From Lelliottia wanjuensis (GTDB lineage Bacteria > Pseudomonadota > Gammaproteobacteria > Enterobacterales > Enterobacteriaceae): a DNA stretch of 37,045 nt. The DNA is taken from the NCBI RefSeq assembly GCF_030238365.1, contig NZ_JASSOT010000076.1:1-37045 (forward strand), read 5' to 3'. Shown in pieces: positions 1-7,867 of this stretch. The stretch's first letter is position 1. Each line of letters begins with the position of its first letter. Position numbers and translations under genes: made by a program. The notes under the pieces were generated by a model. It made no database searches, was not told the DNA's origin, and saw only the letters and a list, made by a program, of their open reading frames with translations.

Positions 1-76
1 GTGTTCCATCTTTTCCGGCAAGGTAGTGATTGACGACAGCTAATCTGGTTTCGAGGGAATATTTTGGCTTTGCCAT
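1..76 (-). CDS. IS150-type transposase OrfA, N-terminal fragment
   Basis: The ATG is the complement of 74-76 and the frame stays open to the window edge. The visible residues begin MAKPKYSLETRLAVVNHYL, which matches the N-terminus of IS150-type OrfA, the helix-turn-helix DNA-binding subunit of IS3-family transposases. In that family OrfA is joined to the catalytic OrfB by a -1 frameshift. Only about 25 codons are present, so whether the element is intact cannot be judged. Confidence 0.7.
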   Translation of the reverse strand, partial: MAKPKYSLETRLAVVNHYLAGKDGT

Positions 77-127
77 AAAAAACTGCACCTTAATCAGTTG
101 GGTGTCCAACTTTTGGGGTGCAGTCCA
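1..127 (-). mobile_element. IS3-family (IS150-like) insertion sequence, partial, left terminus
   Basis: The minus strand begins at position 127 with TGGACTGCACCCC, close to the IS150-type terminal inverted repeat (TG...ACTGCACCC). About 50 nt later it enters a transposase orfA reading frame. The window starts inside the element, so only one end is visible, and the target duplication and the other terminus cannot be checked. The element ends 33 bp beyond the stop codon of the neighbouring GH3 gene. Confidence 0.75.
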
Positions 128-160
128 CCGCATTTCACCGCCGGGCATATTCTCACGACC

Positions 161-2533
161 TTACGACCTAACCTCACACCCACTCATCATCCGCCACTCC
201 CCCGGCAGAACCCGCGTTTCCCCGGTCACGTTCACCGTCACTGCCCCGCGGATATCCGCCGACGATAAACCGACCTGCAGTTCATACTCGCCCGGCTCGA
301 CCACTCTTTTGCCGTCGCGACGGGTAAAGTTGAACATATCCACCGGCAGGCGGAAGGTGAGCGTCGCGCTCTCATTTGGCGACAGGGTGACGCGCTGGAA
401 GGCTTTAAGCTCCTGCAACGGGCGCACCATGGAGGCGACTTTATCGCGCACGTAGACCTGCACCACTTCGCTGCCGCTGCATTCGCCGCTGTTTTTGACT
501 TTCACGCTCAGGGTCACTTCCCCATCCACCGGGACAGAGGTTTCCGCTAAGCACACTGATTCGCAAGAGAATTGCGTCCAGCCGAGGCCAAAACCGAAGG
601 GATAGCGCGAACCAAAGTGGAAGGCGAACGGCGTACCGCCGCTTTTCAGCTTGTGGTTGTAGTAATACGGCATCGCGCCCGCGCTTTTCGGGACGCTCAC
701 CACCAGTCGGCCCTGGGGTTCCGCGCGTCCGGTCAGCACGTCGGCAATCGCCCAACCGCCCTCCTGCCCTGGAGCCCAGGCCAGCAGCAGGGCCGCGACC
801 TTATCTTCCAGACCTTGCAGGTTATAAGGACGCCCGCCGGTCATGACCACCACCACCGGTTTACCGGTTTCCACTAATGCTTCCAGCAGTTGCTGCTGCA
901 CACCGGGCAGGTTCAGGCTGTCGGTGTCGGAGCCTTCACCGACGGTGCCGCTCTGGAATAATCCGGCCAGATCGCCTACGCAGGCGACCACGATGTCGCT
1001 CTCCTGCGCGGCTCTCACCGCCTGCGGGATCAGGCTGGTATCGAATGAGACCGGTGATTGCTGCATCGGTTTGCCGCCGCTGTCACCAGGGAAGACCGGC
1101 GCGCCCGCCATGCGGCGCTGAATGATGTGGCAGCCTTTGGCGTAGCGAACCTGAGCATCGCCGAGATAATTTTTCAGGGCGGCAAGCGGCGTCGTCACCT
1201 GCGAGGTCTCTTCCACCATATCGCTGATGATCAGATGCACCGGGAAGCTGTAGCCGCTCAGCAGCGCCAGCGGATCGTCAGCGGTCGGCCCGACGACCGC
1301 CACGCGCGGTTTGCCGGATATCGGCAGCACGCCGTTGTTTTCCAGCAGCGTCAGCGAGCGGGTCGCGACCTCACGCGCCACCTGCCGGGTTTGCGCATTC
1401 TGCAGATCGATATTCTCTTCTGGCACATACGGACACTCAAACAAGCCTAAGCGGAATTTTTCGCTGAGCACGCGCGAGACAATTTCATCGATCTTCTCCA
1501 TCGAAATCAGTCCGCGTTCGACCGCCTCTGCGAGATGGCGGGCGCAGTCATCTTTCGGCAGCTCCACGTCCAGCCCGGCGTTGAAGGCCAGTGCAGCGGA
1601 CTCGGCGGCGTCGTGAGAAATGCCGTGATGCTGATGTAGCAGGCTGACGCCGCCGTAGTCGGCCACCACAATCCCGTCGAAGCCCCACTGTTCGCGCAGA
1701 ACGGTGGTCAGCAAAAAGCTGTCACTGTGGCCAGGCTGATTGTCGATATCATGATAAGCCGGCATCACCGACCCGGCGTTGGCCAGTTTTACCGCCATCT
1801 CAAATGGCAACAGGAAGGTGTCATTCAGCTCGCAGAAACCGAGATGCACCGGGGCATGGTTGCGCGCCCCTTCGCTAAACGAGTGGCCGACGTAATGTTT
1901 AAGGGTCGCCAGCAAATCGCGTTTTTCGCCCTGCAGTCCTTCGACATAGGCCGTCGCCATCACGCCCACCAGCCAGGGATCTTCGCCAAAGGTCTCTTCG
2001 GTGCGCCCCCAGCGCACATCGCGCGACACATCCAGCACCGGGGCCAGCCCCTGCTGACAGCCCACCGAACGCGCCTCATGACCAATCTGCTGCGCCGCGC
2101 GTTTTACCAGCTCCGGGTCCCAGGTCGAACCGTAGTTCAGGGACGACGGGAAGAGCGTCGCGTCTTTGCACAGCAGGCCCACCAGACACTCCTCATGGAA
2201 CAGCGCCGGGATACCGAGGCGAGTCTCCTCGATCATCATCCGCTGCAGACGGTTCGCGGCGCGCACGCCGGTGTGGGCATCAACGATATGTGTCCCTAAC
2301 GGGCGGGAGATCTGCCCGACGCCGAGTTTAAGTCGTTCGCTTAACGCGGCCTGTTCACTCACGCCTGCGAACTCGTCGCTGAGGTCGCTGCGTTCCCGAT
2401 GGTTCCCGTTCTCATCCAGAATCAGCCAGTACGCGTGCATTTGCGCGAATTTCTCTTCCGGGGTCATACGCGCCAGTAAATCGGCGACACGATCCTGCAC
2501 GGGATATCCCGCATCCTTGTAGATGGCAGTCAT
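161..2533 (-). CDS. Glycoside hydrolase family 3 protein (beta-glucosidase/beta-xylosidase type)
   Basis: This 790-residue protein has the GH3 architecture: an N-terminal TIM barrel, a middle alpha/beta sandwich, and a C-terminal fibronectin-III-like domain containing SGSEVVQVYVRD. GH3 landmarks visible are GRTEETFGEDP (about 176-186), KHYVGHS (about 212-218) and GIVVADYGG, where Asp292 is the expected catalytic nucleophile. There is no signal peptide, so it should act in the cytoplasm on an imported short glycoside. It lies 3 nt downstream of the GPH symporter gene on the same strand. Its Shine-Dalgarno AGGAG lies within the end of that gene, so the two are very likely co-transcribed and translationally coupled. 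Substrate (gluco-, xylo- or other beta-glycosides) cannot be read from sequence. The family call is firm and the specificity is inference. Confidence 0.9.
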   Translation of the reverse strand: MTAIYKDAGYPVQDRVADLLARMTPEEKFAQMHAYWLILDENGNHRERSDLSDEFAGVSEQAALSERLKLGVGQISRPLGTHIVDAHTGVRAANRLQRMMIEETRLGIPALFHEECLVGLLCKDATLFPSSLNYGSTWDPELVKRAAQQIGHEARSVGCQQGLAPVLDVSRDVRWGRTEETFGEDPWLVGVMATAYVEGLQGEKRDLLATLKHYVGHSFSEGARNHAPVHLGFCELNDTFLLPFEMAVKLANAGSVMPAYHDIDNQPGHSDSFLLTTVLREQWGFDGIVVADYGGVSLLHQHHGISHDAAESAALAFNAGLDVELPKDDCARHLAEAVERGLISMEKIDEIVSRVLSEKFRLGLFECPYVPEENIDLQNAQTRQVAREVATRSLTLLENNGVLPISGKPRVAVVGPTADDPLALLSGYSFPVHLIISDMVEETSQVTTPLAALKNYLGDAQVRYAKGCHIIQRRMAGAPVFPGDSGGKPMQQSPVSFDTSLIPQAVRAAQESDIVVACVGDLAGLFQSGTVGEGSDTDSLNLPGVQQQLLEALVETGKPVVVVMTGGRPYNLQGLEDKVAALLLAWAPGQEGGWAIADVLTGRAEPQGRLVVSVPKSAGAMPYYYNHKLKSGGTPFAFHFGSRYPFGFGLGWTQFSCESVCLAETSVPVDGEVTLSVKVKNSGECSGSEVVQVYVRDKVASMVRPLQELKAFQRVTLSPNESATLTFRLPVDMFNFTRRDGKRVVEPGEYELQVGLSSADIRGAVTVNVTGETRVLPGEWRMMSGCEVRS

Positions 2534-2536
2534 GTT

Positions 2537-3937
2537 TTACTCCTGTGTAGCGGAATGAAATGCCGGGCTGGTCTGCCCCGCTTCAGTACGAGCTTCGCGC
2601 TTGCTGGCGAGCTCTCGTGCGATGGAATCCACCAGGCGGCTGTTGAGTTTGTAAATCGAGAGCAGCACGACCATGGCGATAAACAGCACGCACGGAATGA
2701 GGGTGAACAGCGCGTTAATGGTGGTAAGCACCTGCGGGCTTTGCATCTCCTGCCCTGGGATGTAGTGCATCATCCCCAGCACCCAGCCGACCACCGCGCC
2801 GCCAAGGGCGAGGCCGAACTTAATGGCAAACAGCGCCGTGGAAAAGACCAGCCCGTCCAGACGGCGGCCGCTGCGGTGCTCTTCGTAGTCCACCACGTCG
2901 GAGAACATCGTCCATTGCAGCGGCGTGGTGAGGTTCTGGATAAAGCTAAAGACGATATTCAGGCCGAAGATCAGCCAGATTTGCGTCGGCGGCAGGAAGA
3001 AAATCAGCGCACCAAAAATAACAAACGAAATAATCGTCCACTGATAGGCCCGCACGCGGTCAAATTTCCCCAATAACCTTTCGGATAATAAGGCACCGCT
3101 TAAGGAGGCCACCATTCCGGAGACGATAAAGGCAAAAACGAGATCCGGACGTAACAACACATAATTGACGTAATACATGGTGGCGGAGCCGCGCGTCACG
3201 ACCGCCGTCAGGAGTAAAATATTAAACACAAAAACAATGCGCCATTGGCTGTTACCGGCCAACAATTTTAAATCCGTGAGCATCGAGCCGGAGGTGTCAT
3301 TGCGCGGAGAATAACGCTCACGGGTCATAAAGAAGCAAATGAAGAATAAGATGATGCCTAACAGGCCCATCAGACTCATGGCATAGAAATAGCCTTTCTG
3401 CACGTTGCCCTGACCTAAATGGGAGACCAGCGGCAGGGCGATGACCGTGACAATCAGGCCGCCAATGAACGACAAACCAAAGCGCCAGGACTGCAGGGAG
3501 TGGCGCTCGCGCGGATCCATCGTCAGGGCGCCCGGCATAGCGCAGTAAGGAACATTAATTGCAGAATAGATCAGGCTCAGCAGCGTGTAAGTCACGCAGG
3601 CGTAGGCAATTTTTGCCGTCGGGCCGACATCCGGCACGTAAAATGTGATCAGGCAGCTCACGCCAAAAGGAATGGCGAACCACAGCAGCCAGGGTCGAAA
3701 ACGTCCGTGCCGCGTCTGGGTGCGATCCACCAGCGCGCCAATGCACGGATCGACAAAAGCATCCACCACGCGCACCACCAAAAACATGGTGCCCATGATC
3801 GCCGCAGGCAAACCAAATACATCCGTATAGAAATAGGCCAGAAATAAGGTGGCGGTTTGCCAGACCAGAGCGCTTGCCATATCGCCGAGTCCGTAACCTA
3901 TTTTATCTTTCGTACGTAATACAGAGGAGATCGTCAT
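2537..3937 (-). CDS. GPH-family (YicJ-like) glycoside:cation symporter
   Basis: This 466-residue membrane protein has about 12 hydrophobic segments. Its N-terminus (KIGYGLGDMASALVWQTATL) and the stretch DPCIGALVDRTQTRHGRFRPW are typical of glycoside-pentoside-hexuronide:cation symporters of the MFS superfamily (YicJ, MelB, XynB/XylP relatives). It probably imports a disaccharide or glycoside with H+ or Na+ at the inner membrane. The adjacent GH3 enzyme would then hydrolyse the substrate. It is the first gene of the two-gene unit. An imperfect inverted repeat and a weak promoter-like pair lie upstream, suggesting local control by a repressor not encoded in the window. The exact substrate is unknown. 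Confidence 0.88.
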   Translation of the reverse strand: MTISSVLRTKDKIGYGLGDMASALVWQTATLFLAYFYTDVFGLPAAIMGTMFLVVRVVDAFVDPCIGALVDRTQTRHGRFRPWLLWFAIPFGVSCLITFYVPDVGPTAKIAYACVTYTLLSLIYSAINVPYCAMPGALTMDPRERHSLQSWRFGLSFIGGLIVTVIALPLVSHLGQGNVQKGYFYAMSLMGLLGIILFFICFFMTRERYSPRNDTSGSMLTDLKLLAGNSQWRIVFVFNILLLTAVVTRGSATMYYVNYVLLRPDLVFAFIVSGMVASLSGALLSERLLGKFDRVRAYQWTIISFVIFGALIFFLPPTQIWLIFGLNIVFSFIQNLTTPLQWTMFSDVVDYEEHRSGRRLDGLVFSTALFAIKFGLALGGAVVGWVLGMMHYIPGQEMQSPQVLTTINALFTLIPCVLFIAMVVLLSIYKLNSRLVDSIARELASKREARTEAGQTSPAFHSATQE

Positions 3938-3986
3938 TTTTTAATTGCCTTTTATCAGGTTAAAACGTATTTCAACCAGTGCGCAA

Positions 3987-4015
3987 GATGTAGGGTAATG
4001 CGCAGTAAGGCTCAA
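3987..4015 (-). promoter_or_regulatory. Possible promoter of the GPH symporter/GH3 unit
   Basis: On the minus strand TTGAGC (4010-4015) and TACATC (3987-3992) are separated by 17 nt, about 50 nt upstream of the symporter start. The -10 is a weak match. The -35 overlaps one arm of the inverted repeat at 4014-4045, which would suit repression. Confidence 0.3.
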
Positions 4016-4045
4016 TTATTAGCAGCGCTTTGCTCGCTAACAATT
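4014..4045. promoter_or_regulatory. Operator-like inverted repeat upstream of the symporter gene
   Basis: Arms AATTATTAGC (4014-4023) and GCTAACAATT (4036-4045) are inverted repeats with one mismatch and a 12-nt spacer. The arm pattern is reminiscent of operators of sugar-responsive repressors, but no regulator gene is present here and the repressor family cannot be named. Confidence 0.4.
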
Positions 4046-4128
4046 GTAGAAATTAACAGACTGATTACGATATTTGGTTAATTGCGCTAAGTGTGACGGG
4101 GAGCATACTGGGGGGGGAATAGTTTATT

Positions 4129-4159
4129 GCCGTCCCTTTTGGGGAATAAAAGGGACGGC
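4129..4159 (-). terminator. Rho-independent-type terminator of ppsA
   Basis: Arms GCCGTCCCTTTT (4129-4140) and AAAAGGGACGGC (4148-4159) form a perfect 12-bp stem with a 7-nt loop, 10 bp beyond the ppsA stop codon. The downstream U-tract on the minus strand is short. Confidence 0.7.
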
Positions 4160-4169
4160 GAGGACAATC

Positions 4170-6548
4170 TTACTTATTCAGTTCTGCCAGGCTCAGCCAG
4201 GTTTGCACCACGGTGTCCGGGTTCAGGGACAGACTGTCGATCCCCTCTTCCATCAGCCAGGCGGCAAAGTCTTCGTGATCGGACGGACCCTGACCACAAA
4301 TCCCGACGTATTTACCCTGTTTCTTCGCCGCGCGGATGGACATCGACAGCAGTGCTTTCACCGCTTCGTTACGTTCATCGAACAGCTCGGAGACAACGCC
4401 GGAGTCGCGGTCCAGACCCAGCGTGAGCTGCGTCATATCGTTGGAACCGATAGAGAAGCCGTCGAAGTGTTCCAGGAACTGTTCGGCCAGCAAGGCGTTG
4501 GACGGGATTTCGCACATCATGATGATCTTCAGCCCATTCTCGCCGCGCTTCAGACCCTGACGGGCCAGCTCTTCCACCACCGCTTTCGCCTGATCCACGG
4601 TACGCACGAACGGGATCATGATTTCGACGTTGGTCAGACCCATCTCGTTGCGCACGCGTTTCACCGCGTCACATTCGAGAGCGAAGCAGTCGCGGAAGCT
4701 GTCCGCCACATAGCGGCCGGCCCCACGGAAGCCGAGCATTGGGTTCTCTTCTTCCGGCTCGTAGCGCTCGCCGCCCACCAGGTTGGCGTATTCGTTGGAC
4801 TTGAAGTCCGACAGACGCACGATCACGCGTTTCGGGTAGAACGCCGCGCCCAGAGTCGCAATCCCTTCCGTCAGACGTCCGACGTAAAACTCTTTCGGCG
4901 AGTCGTAGCCTTTCATCATCTCGCGGATTTCGTTCTGCAATTGTGGAGTCTGGTCGTCAAACTCCAGCAGCGCGCGCGGGTGCACGCCGATCATACGGTT
5001 GATGATGAATTCCAGACGCGCCAGGCCCACGCCTTCGTTCGGCAGACAGGCGAAATCAAAGGCGCGATCCGGGTTCCCGACGTTCATCATGATCTTCAGC
5101 GGCAGGTCCGGCATGGTATCGACGCTGGAGCTTTTCACGCTGAAATCAAGGATATCGGCGTAGACGTAGCCGGTGTCGCCTTCGGCACAGGAGACGGTGA
5201 CTTTCTCATCGTCTTTCATGCGCTCGGTCGAGTCACCGCAGCCGACCACTGCCGGAATACCCAGCTCGCGGGCGATAATCGCCGCGTGACAGGTACGCCC
5301 GCCGCGGTTGGTGACGATCGCCGCCGCTTTCTTCATGATCGGTTCCCAGTCCGGGTCGGTCATGTCGGTGACCAGCACGTCGCCGGGCTGAATGCGGTTC
5401 ATCTCGCTGATGTCGTGAATGACTTTGACCGGACCGGCACCAATGCGGTGACCGATGGCACGACCTTCTGCGACAATTTTGCCCTGAGCGTGCAGCGTGT
5501 AACGCTCCATCACCTGGCCGCGGGAACGCACGGTTTCCGGGCGAGCCTGCACGATAAACAGTTTGCCCGTGTGGCCGTCTTTCGCCCATTCGATATCCAT
5601 CGGACGCGCGTAGTGTTTTTCAATCTGCACGGCCTGTTTCGCCAGCTCCTGCACTTCGGCGTCGGTCAGGGAGAAGCGGTCGCGCTGCTCCTGCGGCACG
5701 TCCTCGATTTTCACCTGCTTGCCATGCTCCTGGCTCGGGGCGTAAATCATGCGGATTTTTTTAGAGCCCATGGTGCGACGCACAATCGACGGACGGTTGG
5801 CCGCCAGCGTCGGTTTGTGGACGTAGAATTCGTCAGGGTTGACCGCGCCCTGCACCACCATTTCGCCCAGACCCCAGGCGGAAGTGATAAACACCACCTG
5901 GTCGAAACCGGATTCGGTATCGATGGAGAACATCACGCCGGAGGAGCCGATGTCGGAGCGGACCATACGCTGCACGCCCGCCGAGAGCGCCACGCCGCGG
6001 TGGTCATAACCCTGATGCACGCGGTAGGAGATCGCACGGTCGTTGAACAAGGAAGCAAACACATGCTTCACCGCCACCAGCACCGCGTCGTAACCCTGAA
6101 CGTTCAGGAAAGTTTCCTGCTGACCGGCAAAGGAAGCGTCCGGCATGTCTTCTGCGGTGGCAGAGGAACGCACGGCGAACGAGGCCTGCGCGTCGTCCGC
6201 AGAGAGTTGGTTGTATGCATCGTGAATGGCTTTTTCCAGCTCCGGCTGGAAAGGTGTGTCGATGATCCACTGGCGGATTTGCGCCCCGGCTTTTGCAAGC
6301 GCGGTCACATCATCAATATCCGTTTGGTCCAGCAGGTCGTAAATGCGCTGGTTAACACCGCTCTGGTCTAAAAAATAGTTAAACGCGTCGGCAGTTGTGG
6401 CAAACCCGTTCGGTACGGAAACACCCATACCCGACAGATTTGTAATCATTTCACCCAGGGAGGCATTTTTGCCTCCAACTCTGTCTACATCATTCATGCC
6501 GAGTTGGTTATACCAAAGCACCAGCGGTGACGAGCCATTGTTGGACAT
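4170..6548 (-). CDS. ppsA: Phosphoenolpyruvate synthase
   Basis: This cytosolic enzyme makes PEP from pyruvate and ATP (giving AMP and Pi), which is needed for gluconeogenic growth on pyruvate or lactate. At 792 residues it is the same length as E. coli PpsA. The order is an N-terminal ATP-binding domain, a central phosphohistidine swivel domain with GGRTCHAAIIARELG (Thr419, His421), and a C-terminal PEP/pyruvate-binding barrel with IGSNDMTQLTLGLDRDSG. His421 is the expected phosphoryl carrier, and Thr419 is the residue family members use for PpsR-dependent inactivation. It is divergent from ppsR, its post-translational regulator. A Cra-like site upstream of its promoter suggests activation under gluconeogenic conditions. 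Identification is very secure. Confidence 0.98.
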   Translation of the reverse strand: MSNNGSSPLVLWYNQLGMNDVDRVGGKNASLGEMITNLSGMGVSVPNGFATTADAFNYFLDQSGVNQRIYDLLDQTDIDDVTALAKAGAQIRQWIIDTPFQPELEKAIHDAYNQLSADDAQASFAVRSSATAEDMPDASFAGQQETFLNVQGYDAVLVAVKHVFASLFNDRAISYRVHQGYDHRGVALSAGVQRMVRSDIGSSGVMFSIDTESGFDQVVFITSAWGLGEMVVQGAVNPDEFYVHKPTLAANRPSIVRRTMGSKKIRMIYAPSQEHGKQVKIEDVPQEQRDRFSLTDAEVQELAKQAVQIEKHYARPMDIEWAKDGHTGKLFIVQARPETVRSRGQVMERYTLHAQGKIVAEGRAIGHRIGAGPVKVIHDISEMNRIQPGDVLVTDMTDPDWEPIMKKAAAIVTNRGGRTCHAAIIARELGIPAVVGCGDSTERMKDDEKVTVSCAEGDTGYVYADILDFSVKSSSVDTMPDLPLKIMMNVGNPDRAFDFACLPNEGVGLARLEFIINRMIGVHPRALLEFDDQTPQLQNEIREMMKGYDSPKEFYVGRLTEGIATLGAAFYPKRVIVRLSDFKSNEYANLVGGERYEPEEENPMLGFRGAGRYVADSFRDCFALECDAVKRVRNEMGLTNVEIMIPFVRTVDQAKAVVEELARQGLKRGENGLKIIMMCEIPSNALLAEQFLEHFDGFSIGSNDMTQLTLGLDRDSGVVSELFDERNEAVKALLSMSIRAAKKQGKYVGICGQGPSDHEDFAAWLMEEGIDSLSLNPDTVVQTWLSLAELNK

Positions 6549-6601
6549 CGAAACAATCCTTTTGTGATATTTAAACGGAGTAAGTAACGCCTGACTTCGT
6601 A

Positions 6602-6629
6602 TTTATACTGGCATATTTATTCCCGGCAA
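6602..6629 (-). promoter_or_regulatory. Probable ppsA promoter
   Basis: On the minus strand TTGCCG (6624-6629) and TATAAA (6602-6607) are spaced by 16 nt. The pair lies about 55 nt upstream of the ppsA start and just downstream of the Cra-like site. Confidence 0.45.
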
Positions 6630-6635
6630 AAAAAC

Positions 6636-6651
6636 GGTGAATCGTGTAAGC
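6636..6651. promoter_or_regulatory. Cra (FruR)-like binding site upstream of ppsA
   Basis: GGTGAATCGTGTAAGC resembles the Cra consensus (TGAAnCGnTnCA-type). It lies just upstream of the ppsA -35 hexamer, the position expected for activation. Cra is known to activate ppsA in E. coli. The right half-site is imperfect. The rest of the 335-bp ppsA/ppsR spacer (6549-6883) is AT-rich promoter DNA with no other feature I can support. Confidence 0.6.
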
Positions 6652-6883
6652 ACTTTTATTTTTCTGTTTTTCGGACACTTTCCCATCAAGCGCTAACCCG
6701 ATGATTCCTATGGATTCGTACAAAAACCCTTAAAACAAAGTGACTAATTTAAAAATGAAATCCACTTTTCAGTAAAATCAAAAACACCGTTTCATTTATA
6801 AATCAGACAAGTTCTTTGCTGTGTATTTTACTTTTTTAATTTATGCTTTCAGACAATTAGGTACGATATTCAGGGTGGATAAA

Positions 6884-7717
6884 ATGGATAATGCTGTGGA
6901 TCGCCACGTTTTTTATATTTCTGATGGGACGGCAATCACCGCCGAGGTGCTGGGGCATGCGGTGATGTCGCAATTCCCGGTTGCGATAAACAGCATCACC
7001 CTGCCGTTTGTCGAAAACGAGAGCCGGGCAAAAGCGGTGAAAGAGCAGATTGATGCGATTTTTCAGCAAACCGGGATTCGCCCGTTAGTCTTTTATTCCA
7101 TCGTGATCCCCGAAATTCGCACCATTATTCTGCAAAGCGAAGGTTTCTGTCAGGATATCGTCCAGGCGCTGGTGGCCCCGCTGCAAAGCGAACTGAAGCT
7201 CGATCCGACGCCTGTCGCCCACCGCACCCACGGTCTGAACCCTGGCAACCTGGTGAAATATGACGCCCGTATCGCCGCCATCGATTACACCCTCGCCCAC
7301 GACGACGGCATCTCGATGCGCAATCTCGATCAGGCGCAGGTGATTTTGCTCGGCGTGTCGCGCTGCGGCAAAACGCCGACCAGCCTCTATCTGGCCTTGC
7401 AGTTTGGTATCCGCGCCGCAAACTACCCGTTTATTGCCGATGATATGGATAACCTCGTGCTGCCCGCGGCGCTGAAGCCCCTGCAACATAAGCTGTTCGG
7501 CCTGACGATTAACCCGGAGCGACTGGCTGCGATCCGCGAGGAGCGTCGCGAAAACAGCCGCTACGCCTCGATGCGTCAGTGCCGCATGGAAGTCTCCGAA
7601 GTGGAAGCCCTGTACCGTAAAAACCAGATCCCGTGGCTGAACAGCACCAACTATTCGGTGGAAGAGATCGCCACCAAAATCCTCGACATCATGGGACTGA
7701 ATCGCCGCATGTACTAA
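6884..7717 (+). CDS. ppsR: PEP synthase regulatory protein (kinase/pyrophosphorylase)
   Basis: PpsR (YdiA, DUF299 family) inactivates PEP synthase by ADP-dependent phosphorylation of the threonine next to the catalytic histidine. It reactivates the enzyme by Pi-dependent dephosphorylation. At 277 residues it matches the E. coli length when the ATG at 6884 is used; a longer in-frame start at 6821 adds an AT-rich, non-conserved extension. The P-loop-like motif GVSRCGKT is at residues 157-164. It is divergently transcribed from its target ppsA. Its stop codon lies inside the TrpR operator of the next gene, aroH. Confidence 0.97.
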   Translation: MDNAVDRHVFYISDGTAITAEVLGHAVMSQFPVAINSITLPFVENESRAKAVKEQIDAIFQQTGIRPLVFYSIVIPEIRTIILQSEGFCQDIVQALVAPLQSELKLDPTPVAHRTHGLNPGNLVKYDARIAAIDYTLAHDDGISMRNLDQAQVILLGVSRCGKTPTSLYLALQFGIRAANYPFIADDMDNLVLPAALKPLQHKLFGLTINPERLAAIREERRENSRYASMRQCRMEVSEVEALYRKNQIPWLNSTNYSVEEIATKILDIMGLNRRMY

Positions 7718-7728
7718 TATGCTAGTAC
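7711..7728. promoter_or_regulatory. TrpR operator controlling aroH
   Basis: GTACTAATATGCTAGTAC has perfect inverted 6-nt half-sites (GTACTA and TAGTAC) with a 6-nt spacer. This is the same half-site spacing as the E. coli trp operator (GAACTA-N6-TAGTAC). It overlaps the ppsR stop codon (7715-7717) and the aroH -35 region. Confidence 0.85.
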
Positions 7729-7751
7729 GATGGTTTATTTTCGGTTATCAT
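7723..7751 (+). promoter_or_regulatory. Probable aroH promoter
   Basis: TATCAT (7746-7751) is a plausible -10. With a 17-nt spacer, the -35 falls at 7723-7728 within the right half of the TrpR operator. That arrangement fits repression by steric exclusion, as is known for aroH. The -35 itself is poor. Confidence 0.5.
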
Positions 7752-7867
7752 CGCGTTCACTCTCGGGGTCAATAGGCCCCGAACTTGAATTCAGCAGGGA
7801 TTGGTTTAAGGTGATGCCCATCACTTCCGGTAGTCTGCCGATGAAGCAAAAATTTCTGAGAACTCCC

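Noticed and set aside
4110..4117. Run of eight G residues as a phase-variable tract
   Set aside because: It lies in non-coding DNA, not inside a gene or between promoter hexamers, so no switch can be supported.
4074..6371. A 765-codon open frame on the plus strand opposite ppsA
   Set aside because: It is the antisense shadow of a highly biased core gene, with His/Arg/Val-rich composition, no family resemblance and no ribosome site.
7730..7867. N-terminal extension of aroH
   Set aside because: It translates promoter DNA; the family start and length fit the ATG at 7868.
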